Part shown: piece after piece, positions 17,560 through 27,330 of the stretch
Numbering within the stretch: position 1 is the stretch's first letter
Layout: every line of letters starts with the position of its first letter
Assembly: GCF_001282115.1 (NCBI RefSeq)
Contig: NZ_LJBR01000008.1
Coordinates: 1 to 64,000 of the forward strand
Length of the DNA stretch: 64,000 bases
Direction of reading: 5' to 3'
DNA from: Streptomyces sp. NRRL B-24085
GTDB lineage: Bacteria; Actinomycetota; Actinomycetes; Streptomycetales; Streptomycetaceae
Position numbers and translations under genes: made by a program
Notes under the pieces: generated by a model
The model's input: the letters and a program-made list of their open reading frames with translations, nothing else
Database searches by the model: none
Told to the model about the DNA's origin: nothing

Positions 17560-18528
17560 TCAGTCCCGACTGGGCAGTTGCCACTCCGCCCGTTCCGGAA
17601 GAGCGATGATCGCGATGCTCTCCGGTTGGGCCACCGCCAGGCGGGTGCCGTCCGGGTGCAGGGCGGCGACAGGCGTCGGAACGTGAGTGACCCCGTAGCT
17701 GCCCTCTCTCAGGGACACCTCCACGGTGGGCCATTCCGCCGCCACGGCGCCCGTCCTGACGTCGATCAGCCGCGGACTGCCGTGCAGCGATACGACCGTG
17801 TCGCCCCGCGCGATCAGAGTGCCGAGGGGGAGATCGGCCCTGTTGCGGTGGATCCACCGCCCTGCCGAGAGCGACCACACCCCCAACTGGCCTGGGCCCA
17901 GGGCAGGCGTCTCCTCCTCGTCGCGGAACTCACCCCCGGTCGCCACGGCCAGGCGGTCACCGTCGAGCCAGCAGGCCGAGACGACCTCCGCCGCGACGCC
18001 GGGGTCCGATGGCAGCACGCCAGGGCCGTCGAGCACAGCGGGGTCCGCCAACGAGCCGACCAAGTCGAAGACTTCGACGATCCCGTACGGATGCCACAGC
18101 CAGCCGGCCGACAGCAGGTGCGTGCCGCCCGGGCTCACGGCGAGCCGCGAGTGGAAGACGTCCTTCGGACGACGTTCACCACCGGTGAGCCGCTCTCCCG
18201 ACTCCGCGTCCTCGATCTCGAGGACGTTGTACTCCTCCGGGCAGTGGACCAGAACCTCGCGGCCGTCCGGCAACACCCCGAGCGCCACCGGATAGTCGAA
18301 GGCATCGGCTTGGTAGTCACTGCGGTTCAGCTCACGGACGACCCGATCACCCTCGAGCAGCAGTGCCTCGGTACCGCGCTCGGCATGGACGACGGAGTAG
18401 CTGCCGGACGGGGAGACGACGCTCCGGTCGAAGGAGGACCCACGGTCGACGGAGGTACGCCGCTCCACGCCGTCCGGGCCCCACCGCCGGCCACCCACCG
18501 CATCGACCAGATCATCGCCGTCCCACAC
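17560..18528 (-). CDS. beta-propeller-like protein of unknown function
   Basis: 322 residues from GTG 18528, soluble, with repeated strand-rich blocks of WD/YVTN type (VSPSGSYSVVHAERG, LAVSPGGTHLLSAGWLW, CWLDGDRLAVATGG, AALHPDGTRLAVAQ). The frame stays open upstream for about 20 codons (...LKATTEPQSL) without another start, so the N-terminus may be shortened or use an unrecognised start. It has no signal peptide. It lies between copies C and B of the thiC 3' end and has no functional link to its neighbours; it was probably acquired. Confidence 0.65.
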   Translation of the reverse strand: MWDGDDLVDAVGGRRWGPDGVERRTSVDRGSSFDRSVVSPSGSYSVVHAERGTEALLLEGDRVVRELNRSDYQADAFDYPVALGVLPDGREVLVHCPEEYNVLEIEDAESGERLTGGERRPKDVFHSRLAVSPGGTHLLSAGWLWHPYGIVEVFDLVGSLADPAVLDGPGVLPSDPGVAAEVVSACWLDGDRLAVATGGEFRDEEETPALGPGQLGVWSLSAGRWIHRNRADLPLGTLIARGDTVVSLHGSPRLIDVRTGAVAAEWPTVEVSLREGSYGVTHVPTPVAALHPDGTRLAVAQPESIAIIALPERAEWQLPSRD

Positions 18529-18604
18529 CAGTGACTGCGGCTCGGTCGTCGCCTTCAGAACGATCAGGACTCCGCCCTCCCCTCATCTCTTCCCCACCGC
18601 AGGG

Positions 18605-18670
18605 GCCCTCCTCGATCTCCTCCTGACTGTCGCCGTGACGGCGGCGGATGTCCTGGGAGATCTTCATCGA
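18605..18670 (-). repeat. thiC 3'-end copy B (66-base near-perfect direct repeat)
   Basis: These 66 bases match 19648-19713 inside thiC with a single difference (18621 versus 19664), in the same orientation and 1043 bases away. Similarity stops abruptly at both ends. It would encode [22 protein letters not shown] on the minus strand but is attached to no thiC body. Sharp edges and near identity suggest an attachment-site core or a recent duplication. Confidence 0.9.
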
Positions 18671-18798
18671 CGGCAGGATCAGCCCACATGTGGCCGACAT
18701 CGGATCTCGCTTCTCGATGCGTAATCGGATACTCCCTGGTCACCTACTGCCTAGATCACTAGCCTCGGCTTCTCATCCACACCTGCCCGGGGGGACTC

Positions 18799-19521
18799 AT
18801 GCAAGCGCGCACAACACGGCTGATGACAAGAGCCGCAGCAACTGCCATAGGAATCTTCCTCGCGTCAGGGTGTGGCACGGCACAGGAGCCTAAGAGCGTT
18901 GCGGAAGCCTCGTCCGCCACGGCTTCGGACAAAACCGCGGTGGCGCCCCTGACGATGGCGCAACTCAAGGACCTCGCCTTCAAGGACGGAGAAGTCCCGC
19001 AAGCCCACGAGCCCATCGAGGTGCAGGAACCTCAGCCACAAGGAAGCGGACGATCCTTCCCGCCTGTATCCGTACCCGCCTGCCAGCCACTCATCGACAT
19101 CCGCAATGGCAAGAGGTCATCGGCTCACGTCTTCCAGATCTTCAATTGGAAGAAGAACATCATGGGCGGCAGCTCCACGCTCGCCTCCTATGAGGAGGAC
19201 GAGGCCGAACAGCGCTTCGCGGAACTCAAGAAGGCCCTCGCCGCCTGCCGGTCCTACGAGGGCGAGGGCTACGTCGGACCGTTCAAGGTGAAGGTGACCC
19301 CGGAGACACCGCCGCAGGTCGGCGAAGAGGCGGTGGCCTTCTGGGAGACCATCCCCGTGGGGCCGGAACAGCCCGAGGCCCGCAACGAGCAGTTCATCGT
19401 GGTCCGCACAGGGAACACCATCGCCGCGTTCTCCGAGCGCAGCGTAGGCGCGCGCCTGTCTTTCCCCACCGAGCTGATCAGTCGGCAAGTGGAACGTCTG
19501 CACAACGCTCAGCGACCTTGA
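18799..19521 (+). CDS. putative lipoprotein of unknown function
   Basis: 240 residues. The N-terminus has basic residues, a short hydrophobic stretch and the lipobox LASGC (Cys near residue 25), predicting a lipid-anchored extracytoplasmic protein. The mature part is soluble and resembles no domain I recognise. ATG 18799 follows GGGGGG. The first 120 bases have lower GC at third positions than neighbouring genes. It is transcribed against thiC and is enclosed by thiC 3'-end copies A and B, so it probably arrived by integration. Confidence 0.75.
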   Translation: MQARTTRLMTRAAATAIGIFLASGCGTAQEPKSVAEASSATASDKTAVAPLTMAQLKDLAFKDGEVPQAHEPIEVQEPQPQGSGRSFPPVSVPACQPLIDIRNGKRSSAHVFQIFNWKKNIMGGSSTLASYEEDEAEQRFAELKKALAACRSYEGEGYVGPFKVKVTPETPPQVGEEAVAFWETIPVGPEQPEARNEQFIVVRTGNTIAAFSERSVGARLSFPTELISRQVERLHNAQRP

Positions 19522-19581
19522 TCACAGGCGCAACGGCCGGCCGACGCCCCGGTAGGCATCGGCCAGCCGTATCTTCCCAGG

Positions 19582-21530
<1,949 letters not shown>

Positions 21531-21534
21531 GCGT

Positions 21535-21563
21535 GTACAAAGGTGGCTCCACGCTAGCGTCAA
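21535..21563 (-). promoter_or_regulatory. probable thiC promoter
   Basis: Minus strand: TTGACG at 21563-21558 and TTGTAC at 21540-21535 with 17-base spacing. Transcription would start about 21528, at the first conserved base of the riboswitch, which supports the call. The -10 is weak. Confidence 0.45.
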
Positions 21564-21613
21564 TTCGGGCGCGGTGAACAGAGGGCCCCTGTCGTTCTTG
21601 CGATGATCGGTCG

Positions 21614-23512
21614 GTGACCACGACGCATCAGTCCCCTTACCCGCCTCCCGAGCCGCCGCGCCGACCGGGCTCCGGAAACGGCCCTGGGCACGGGCCGGGA
21701 CATGGACCTGAGCACGGGTCCGGGCATGGCCCCGGGCATGGTCCTGGCAGTGGCTCCCGTGGCGGTTTCGGAGGCGCTGAGGGCAGCGGAGCCGGCGGCA
21801 CCGGTGACAGCGGCGGCGGCAGTGGCGGCGGCGAAACCGTCGGGGCCAGTGGCTGGTACGAGCATGAGCATCGCGGCGGGCAGGGCGGCGGTCAGGGGCA
21901 GGGGTACGGCCAGGGTCAGGGGCCGAGTCACGGCCGGCGTCCGGGTGCGGCTTTCGGCGGCCAGGGCAGTGGTGGGGCTGGTGGCGGACACGGGCAGGGT
22001 CCCGGAGACACGCACGGGTACGGTCCGGGAGCAGGACGCGGTTACGGGCCCGGGGGCGAGCGCGGGCCTGGTGACGGGGGCGAGCGCGGTGACGGGCACG
22101 GTTCGGGCGACGGGCACGGACACGGACACGGGAGCGGACCAGGTTCCGGTGGTGGCGGGCACGGTCACTCGCACAGTCACAGTCATGGACCGGCGGCTCC
22201 CGTCTCCAAGCACCTGCGCAAGGTCATCGCGGCGATCCTCATCCCGTTCGGCATGGCAGTGGTGGTGGGGCTCGTGGTGCTCTGGCCCGGAGGCGCCCCG
22301 GCACACGAACGCACCGGGGTCGGCTTCGACCGGCAGACGCAGCAGGCCACCGTCAGCAAGGTCGTCAGCGTCGACTGCAAGTCGGTGAACGCCTCGGGGG
22401 AGACCCCGACCGGGGACACCTCCACCGCCGAGGGCTCGTCCGCCGAGCAACAGGCGAACGGGACCTGCAAGAAGGCCACGATCCGGGTCGACACCGGCAA
22501 GGACAAGGGCCGCACCTTCACGGAGATCGTCCAGCCGGACCAGTCCCGGCAGTTGCACGAGGGCCAGAAGGTCGTGGTCGCGTACGAGCCCTCCGCGCCC
22601 AGGGACTTGCAGTACTCGGTGACCGACGTGAGCCGCCGCTTCCCGATGGGGCTGCTCGCCGGCATCTTCGCGCTCGCCGTCGTGGTCGTCGGGCGGCTGC
22701 GCGGAGTCATGGCGCTGGTCGCGCTGGCCATCAGCTTCATGGTGCTGAACTTCTTCATCCTGCCCGCGATCCTCCAGGGCTCGAACCCGCTGCTCGTGGC
22801 GGTGATCGGGTCGAGCGCCATCATGCTGATCGCCCTCTACATGTGCCACGGCCTGTCGGCGCGTACCTCCGTGGCGGTGCTGGGGACGCTCATCTCGTTG
22901 GTGCTGATCGGCGTCCTCGGCTCGCAGTTCATCGGCTGGGCGGCGCTGACGGGCAACACGGACGACAACACCGGGCTCATCCACGGGCTGTACCCGGCGA
23001 TCGACATGAGCGGTCTGCTGCTCGCCGGCGTCATCATCGGCTCGCTCGGTGTCCTCGACGACGTGACCGTCACCCAGACATCAGCGGTCTGGGAGCTGCA
23101 CGAGGCCAACCCGGCGATGGGCTGGCGCGGGCTGTACCGCGCCGGAATCCGGATCGGCCGCGACCACATCGCATCCGTCGTCAACACCCTGGTCCTCGCC
23201 TACGCCGGTGCCGCGCTGCCGCTGCTGCTGCTCTTCTCCATCGCGCAGTCAAGCGTCGGGACCGTCGCCAACAGCGAGCTGGTGGCGGAGGAGATCGTGC
23301 GCACGTTGGTCGGCTCGATCGGCCTCGTCGCCTCGGTACCGGTCACCACGGCCCTCGCCGCCCTGGTGGTCTCGGCCGACCGACCGGGAGCGGGAACGGA
23401 GACGGCGGGGACGTCCGCGCCCGTACCGGCGACGAGTGCGAGCGCGGGCACGGCCGACGGCCGGCCGGCCGCGGGATGGGGTGGCGGGAAGGGACGACGG
23501 CGCAGGCGCTGA
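21614..23512 (+). CDS. YibE/F family membrane protein with Gly/His-rich N-terminus
   Basis: 632 residues. Residues 1-195 are a low-complexity Gly-Pro-His tract (GPGHGP, GHGHGHGSG, GHSHSHSHG). After a first membrane segment near residue 205 comes an extracytoplasmic domain with two Cys, then six or so membrane helices carrying the YibE/F signature (GLYPAIDMSGLLLAGVIIGSLGVLDDVTVTQ and WRGLYRAGIRIGRDHIASVVNTLVLAYAGAALPLLLLFS). The family's transport role is unknown. GTG 21614 start; transcribed divergently from thiC. The His-rich tail suggests metal binding, which is inference. Confidence 0.85.
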   Translation: MTTTHQSPYPPPEPPRRPGSGNGPGHGPGHGPEHGSGHGPGHGPGSGSRGGFGGAEGSGAGGTGDSGGGSGGGETVGASGWYEHEHRGGQGGGQGQGYGQGQGPSHGRRPGAAFGGQGSGGAGGGHGQGPGDTHGYGPGAGRGYGPGGERGPGDGGERGDGHGSGDGHGHGHGSGPGSGGGGHGHSHSHSHGPAAPVSKHLRKVIAAILIPFGMAVVVGLVVLWPGGAPAHERTGVGFDRQTQQATVSKVVSVDCKSVNASGETPTGDTSTAEGSSAEQQANGTCKKATIRVDTGKDKGRTFTEIVQPDQSRQLHEGQKVVVAYEPSAPRDLQYSVTDVSRRFPMGLLAGIFALAVVVVGRLRGVMALVALAISFMVLNFFILPAILQGSNPLLVAVIGSSAIMLIALYMCHGLSARTSVAVLGTLISLVLIGVLGSQFIGWAALTGNTDDNTGLIHGLYPAIDMSGLLLAGVIIGSLGVLDDVTVTQTSAVWELHEANPAMGWRGLYRAGIRIGRDHIASVVNTLVLAYAGAALPLLLLFSIAQSSVGTVANSELVAEEIVRTLVGSIGLVASVPVTTALAALVVSADRPGAGTETAGTSAPVPATSASAGTADGRPAAGWGGGKGRRRRR

Positions 23513-23674
23513 GTCTCCCGTGTCGCGGCAGGGCGGCGCAGGCGCAGGGACCCTGTGCCGCGGCGGCAAAGCCGCATAGGACCTTCTGCCACGGCGGCGC
23601 CGACGTTCAGCAGAAGCGTTCCTGCACCCTCCCCTCCCGCGCTGAAGCGTTACGTCACCAAGTTGCCGAAGGAG

Positions 23675-24112
23675 TCAGCCGGCGCTCTGCTCCTCCGCCA
23701 GGATCCGGTCCAGCGCCTCGTCGAGATGTGTGTCGAAATCGGCCAGCGCGGCCTCCTGGCCCAGCGGCACCAGCTTGTCGGTGCGGTCGAGGAACGCGAT
23801 GATCGGCGCCGTCGACGAACGGAACAGGGCCTGATCACCGCCGACCTGGAGTCTGATCAGGACGTCACCCAGCAGGTCGGGACCGGCGGGCGAGACCCGC
23901 ACATCGCCTTCCCCGCAGGGGCGCCCCACCCCGTCGATCAGCAGCTCACGACCAAAAGCCCAGGTCACCGGAGCATCGCCCGGGAGATGGAAGGTCAGCC
24001 GCACCGCATAGGGATCGCAGGCCTCGTAGCGCAGTTCCACCGGAATGCGGAAGGAGAGCTCCTCCGACACGAGGAAGCTCATCATGACCTCTGCCTGTAC
24101 GGACTCGCGCAT
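23675..24112 (-). CDS. ssgA: SsgA sporulation/cell-division activator
   Basis: 145-residue SsgA-like protein (SALP family, unique to morphologically complex actinomycetes). The conserved core is present: VSEELSFRIPVELRYE..DPYAVRLTFHLPG, VTWAFGRELL, and GRPCGEGDVRVSP. The C-terminal acidic helix LDEALDRILAEEQSAG is typical of SsgA itself. SsgA activates sporulation-specific septation, acting through SsgB and FtsZ positioning. It lies downstream of the IclR-type ssgR, the same arrangement as in S. coelicolor, where SsgR activates ssgA. Confidence 0.93.
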   Translation of the reverse strand: MRESVQAEVMMSFLVSEELSFRIPVELRYEACDPYAVRLTFHLPGDAPVTWAFGRELLIDGVGRPCGEGDVRVSPAGPDLLGDVLIRLQVGGDQALFRSSTAPIIAFLDRTDKLVPLGQEAALADFDTHLDEALDRILAEEQSAG

Positions 24113-24210
24113 CGCTTACCCCGTCATCTGCCTTTGTCGGCCGGAAATGATCCCTCTGACACTGGAGGCATCTTGCTGAACGTGTACGGCAGATCACAAG
24201 GAGTGAGTTT

Positions 24211-25509
24211 TCAGATACTGATAGAGATCGCCAGTGACCCCATCAACCGGCTGATTTCTTCTTGTAGTTGCTGGGTGGCGGCCATCAACCGGTCCGCCTG
24301 ATGGGCAGGCAGGGAGATGGCCATCGTTGCCGCAGCGTTACCCACCGTGATCGGAATCGCCGCGCACACCGTCCCCAGCGCGTACTCCTGACGCTCGATC
24401 ACCGGCCCCATGCGCGCGGTCCGTTCGAGACGCCGGAGCAGGCTGTGGCCGTCGCGCACCGTGTACGGCGTGATGGACTGCACCGGGTACCGGTCGAGGT
24501 GGTCGCGCCGGGCCTCGTCGTCGAGCTGGGCGAGCAGACACTGCCCGATGGCGTGCGCGTGCGCGGTCTCACGGAAGTCGGCCCACTCCTCGACCGCCGG
24601 ACTCCCGGGGCTGTCGGAGACACAGAGGACCTCGATCTCGCCGTCCCGGTACTGCGCGTAGTACACCGGTACGCCGATCAGGTCGCGCCAGTGCGCGAGC
24701 GCCTCGACGACGGTGCTGCGACGTTTCTGCTCGGCTCCACTGCTGCTCAGGCGCACGGCTGCCTCCCCGAGGAAGAACAGACCCTTGTCGCGGCGCAGAT
24801 AGCCCTCGTGCACGAGGGTGCGCAGCAGGTGGTACGCCGTGGGGAGCGCCAGTCCGGTCTCGCGGGCGAGCTGCTTGGCGGGGGCTCCCTGCTCGTGCTG
24901 TGCGACGGCTTCGAGCAGGCGCATCGCACGCTGGACGGACCCGATCAGGGTGGCGGAGTGGGGCTGTTCCGGAGCTTCGGAGGAGGCCGCCGCGTGCCGC
25001 TGGACGGGAGCTGACGGTCGTACGGAAGCGGAGGGCTGCACGGGGGCCGACGCCCGCGCAGGAGTCGTGGACCGGCCGGGGATGATTGGCCGGCCGAGTT
25101 CGGATGACGGGTTGGCAGCGGATGACCGGCCGGAAGCGGCTGCTCGGCCAGGAGTGGATGACCGGCTGGGAGCGGATGCTCGGCCGGGAGTGGATGAGCT
25201 GGGAGCGGATGACTGGACGCTGCGTGCTGACCCCTGCCCCGGAGTTGCAGACCGCCCCGGAGGTGTCGGCGGAGCGGGAGTCGCCAGCTGCGCGGGAGCC
25301 ACGGGCCGGGCGGCGGCGGGAAGGACGGGATCCACGGGCCGAGCGGACGCCGCGGCCTGGGCGGGGCCGACCGGCCCCCCAGGAACCGTCGGTCGTCCTG
25401 CGGCCGTTGACCGTGCCGAAGCCGTCGGCTGGGTCGGAGCCGTCGGCTGTGCAGGAGGCGTCGTCGAGCGGGCGTCGGTCTGTGCGGGTGCGGTGTCAAC
25501 CGTGGCCAA
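24211..25509 (-). CDS. ssgR: IclR-type regulator SsgR with repeat-rich N-terminal extension
   Basis: Up to 432 residues. The C-terminal 245 are a normal IclR regulator: winged HTH SATLIGSVQRAMRLLEAVAQHEQGAPAKQLARETGLALPTAYHLLRTLVHEGYL, then the effector domain. Position next to ssgA identifies it as ssgR. The first 185 residues are a Ser/Pro/Ala/Arg tract with a tandem hexapeptide (consensus SSTPGR/ASAPSR). The start is doubtful: TTG 25509 has GGGAG upstream, and in-frame GTG codons lie within the extension, but every usable start before the HTH keeps the repeats. Confidence 0.87.
   Translation of the reverse strand: MATVDTAPAQTDARSTTPPAQPTAPTQPTASARSTAAGRPTVPGGPVGPAQAAASARPVDPVLPAAARPVAPAQLATPAPPTPPGRSATPGQGSARSVQSSAPSSSTPGRASAPSRSSTPGRAAASGRSSAANPSSELGRPIIPGRSTTPARASAPVQPSASVRPSAPVQRHAAASSEAPEQPHSATLIGSVQRAMRLLEAVAQHEQGAPAKQLARETGLALPTAYHLLRTLVHEGYLRRDKGLFFLGEAAVRLSSSGAEQKRRSTVVEALAHWRDLIGVPVYYAQYRDGEIEVLCVSDSPGSPAVEEWADFRETAHAHAIGQCLLAQLDDEARRDHLDRYPVQSITPYTVRDGHSLLRRLERTARMGPVIERQEYALGTVCAAIPITVGNAAATMAISLPAHQADRLMAATQQLQEEISRLMGSLAISISI
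25102..25206 (-). repeat. 18-base tandem repeat in ssgR
   Basis: Five consecutive 18-base units (starting at 25102, 25120, 25138, 25156 and 25174; plus-strand consensus GGATGMYCGGCYGGGAGY) followed by a 15-base partial unit. They encode the hexapeptide repeat of the SsgR extension. Unit number may vary between strains. Confidence 0.85.
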
Positions 25510-25706
25510 GGGGCACTCCCGGAGCGCGAGGGGCAGCCCGTGCGGGGAACACGGGAGGGGGTGTACTCCGCTCGCGGGGTCGTCCCCGCGTCGAGTTCCG
25601 GACTTTAACGGTCCGCCACCGCACGTATACGGCCCGTCCGCGAAACTTCCCTCCCCCGAGGGAACGAGGGATTCCTGTTACCGCTCGCCCCGCCCGCTCC
25701 GGACGC

Positions 25707-25919
25707 TCACCAGTCGCTGCGCGACGAGGAGCTCGACATGAACTTCCGTACGACGTAGACGAGTCCGCCGACCAGGGCCACGAAGACCAGCAGCTTGAAG
25801 AGCAGGCCGATGACGAAACCGACGACGGTGGCTATCAGTCCGCCGAACACCACCAGGGCGATGACCGGCACCGCGACCCACTTCACCCACCACGGCAGCC
25901 CCGCGAAGATCGCTCCCAT
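25707..25919 (-). CDS. small membrane protein (DUF5326-like)
   Basis: 70 residues from ATG 25919, preceded by AGAGAGG. It has one or two hydrophobic segments (WWVKWVAVPVIALVVFGGLIATVVGFVIGLLFKLLVFVALVGGLVYVV) and a Ser-rich C-terminus. This matches a small Streptomyces membrane family of unknown function. The frame is open upstream, but without similarity. Confidence 0.78.
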   Translation of the reverse strand: MGAIFAGLPWWVKWVAVPVIALVVFGGLIATVVGFVIGLLFKLLVFVALVGGLVYVVRKFMSSSSSRSDW

Positions 25920-26078
25920 CGCACTCAACCTCTCTGCAGTCCGGCACCGTCCGGTCCCTCTGGTACCGGATCCACCAATGTCCTGCACCCGATGCTAGGG
26001 CCGCGAGGTGCCGCCGCGGGGGCCTCGCACCCCTTGTCCTCCCCTGATTGATCCCCTAGGGAACCCCGAGGCCACGAG

Positions 26079-26396
26079 TCAGCTCTCCGGGGGAGAGAAC
26101 ACCACCATCACCCTGAGGTCCTCGCTGATGTGGTGGAACTTGTGGGCGACACCGGCCGGCACGTACACCACGCTGCCGCGCGCCACCTGGGTCGTCTCCA
26201 TGCCCACGGTGATCGCGGCGCGGCCGCTGACCACGAAGTAGACCTCGTCCTGGTGGTGCGGCTGCTGCGGGTCCTGCGCGCCCGCGTCGAGTGCGTACAG
26301 GCCGACCGACATGTTCCGCTCCCGCAGGAACTGGAGGTAGGCGCCGTCGTTGGCGGCGCGCTCCGCCTCCAGTTCGTCCAACCGGAATGCCTTCAT
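26079..26396 (-). CDS. cupin domain protein
   Basis: 105 residues, a single conserved beta-barrel. Metal-binding cupin motif 1 is PHHQDEVYFVVSGRAAITV (His, Gln/Glu ligands) and motif 2 is VPAGVAHKFHHI. The substrate is unknown; small stand-alone cupins range from isomerases to sensors. It is divergent from the holin-like gene, with 58 bases between the start codons. Confidence 0.85.
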   Translation of the reverse strand: MKAFRLDELEAERAANDGAYLQFLRERNMSVGLYALDAGAQDPQQPHHQDEVYFVVSGRAAITVGMETTQVARGSVVYVPAGVAHKFHHISEDLRVMVVFSPPES

Positions 26397-26454
26397 CGAC
26401 TAAGTCCGCCCTCGTCAGTGCCCGTGACCGATCTCTTCTGTCACGATCAGACAC

Positions 26455-26832
26455 ATGAAGAATTTCCTAGTCAAGACGATCGCCAACGCGGGTGCTCTGG
26501 CGGTCGCCGTCTGGCTGCTCGACAAGATCACCCTGACCGGTGGCAGCACCGGCAAGAAGGTCTGGACGCTGATCCTCGTCGCCCTGGTCTTCGGCCTGGT
26601 GAACTGGCTGGTCAAGCCGGTCGTGAAGGTCCTGACCTTCCCCCTGTTCATCCTGACGCTCGGCCTGTTCACGCTGGTCGTCAACGCACTGATGCTGCTG
26701 CTGACGTCGTGGCTGGCCGACGTGCTCAACCTGAGCTTCCACGTCGAGGGGTTCTGGACCGCCGTCCTGGGCGGCCTGATCATCTCGATCGTCTCCTGGG
26801 CCCTGCACATCGTCCTGCCCGACGAGGACTGA
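26455..26832 (+). CDS. phage holin family / small four-helix membrane protein
   Basis: 125 residues with about four membrane segments and the family stretch LVFGLVNWLVKPVVKVLTFPLFILTLGLFTLVVNALMLLLTSWLADVL, as in the PF04020 family named after phage holins but widespread in bacterial chromosomes. Its function there is unknown. It is followed seven bases later by ptpA, so the two are probably co-transcribed. Confidence 0.87.
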   Translation: MKNFLVKTIANAGALAVAVWLLDKITLTGGSTGKKVWTLILVALVFGLVNWLVKPVVKVLTFPLFILTLGLFTLVVNALMLLLTSWLADVLNLSFHVEGFWTAVLGGLIISIVSWALHIVLPDED

Positions 26833-26838
26833 GGAGGC

Positions 26839-27330
26839 ATGACCTACCGCGTCTGTTTCGTCTGCACGGGCAACATCTGCCGTTCCCCGATGGCCGAGTC
26901 GGTCTTCCGCGCCCGCGCGGCGGAAGCCGGCCTGGACGGCCTGGTGGAGGTCGACAGCGCCGGTACGGACGGCTGGCACGAGGGCGACGGCGCGGACCCG
27001 CGCACCGTGTCCGTCCTGGAGGAACACGGCTACGACGGCGCCCACACGGCCCGGCAGTTCCAGCCCTCCTGGTTCTCCCGCCTGGACCTCGTCATCGCCC
27101 TCGACGCCGGTCACCTCAAGGCCCTGCGACGCCTCGCGCCCACCCCGGAGGACGCCGGAAAGGTGCGGCTGCTGCGTTCGTACGACCCCGCCGCGGGCGC
27201 CGACCTCGACGTTCCGGACCCGTACTACGGGGGCCCGGACGGCTTCGAGGAGTGCCTTGAGATGGTGGAGGCGGCGAGCGAGGGTCTGCTCGCCGAGGTG
27301 CGTGAGCTGACGAAAGGACGGGTGGCATGA
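26839..27330 (+). CDS. ptpA: low molecular weight protein-tyrosine phosphatase
   Basis: 163 residues. The P-loop CTGNICRSPM (CX5RS) near residue 12 and the acid loop DVPDPYYGG near residue 129 are the two catalytic elements. This gene corresponds to PtpA, which in S. coelicolor influences antibiotic production. It follows GGAGG with correct spacing and ends overlapping the next start (ATGA), so it is coupled to the PLP lyase gene. Confidence 0.95.
   Translation: MTYRVCFVCTGNICRSPMAESVFRARAAEAGLDGLVEVDSAGTDGWHEGDGADPRTVSVLEEHGYDGAHTARQFQPSWFSRLDLVIALDAGHLKALRRLAPTPEDAGKVRLLRSYDPAAGADLDVPDPYYGGPDGFEECLEMVEAASEGLLAEVRELTKGRVA

Noticed and set aside
18512-18700. Minus-strand frame containing a ThiC-like segment
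   Set aside because: It is thiC copy B plus unrelated flanks; treated as a repeat, not a gene.
21560-22984. Long minus-strand open frame over the YibE/F gene
   Set aside because: Shadow of the Gly/His-rich repeats; composition and repeats follow from the sense strand, and it overlaps the thiC promoter region.
25102-25206. Possible CRISPR-like array
   Set aside because: The 18-base units are contiguous without spacers and are in frame in ssgR.
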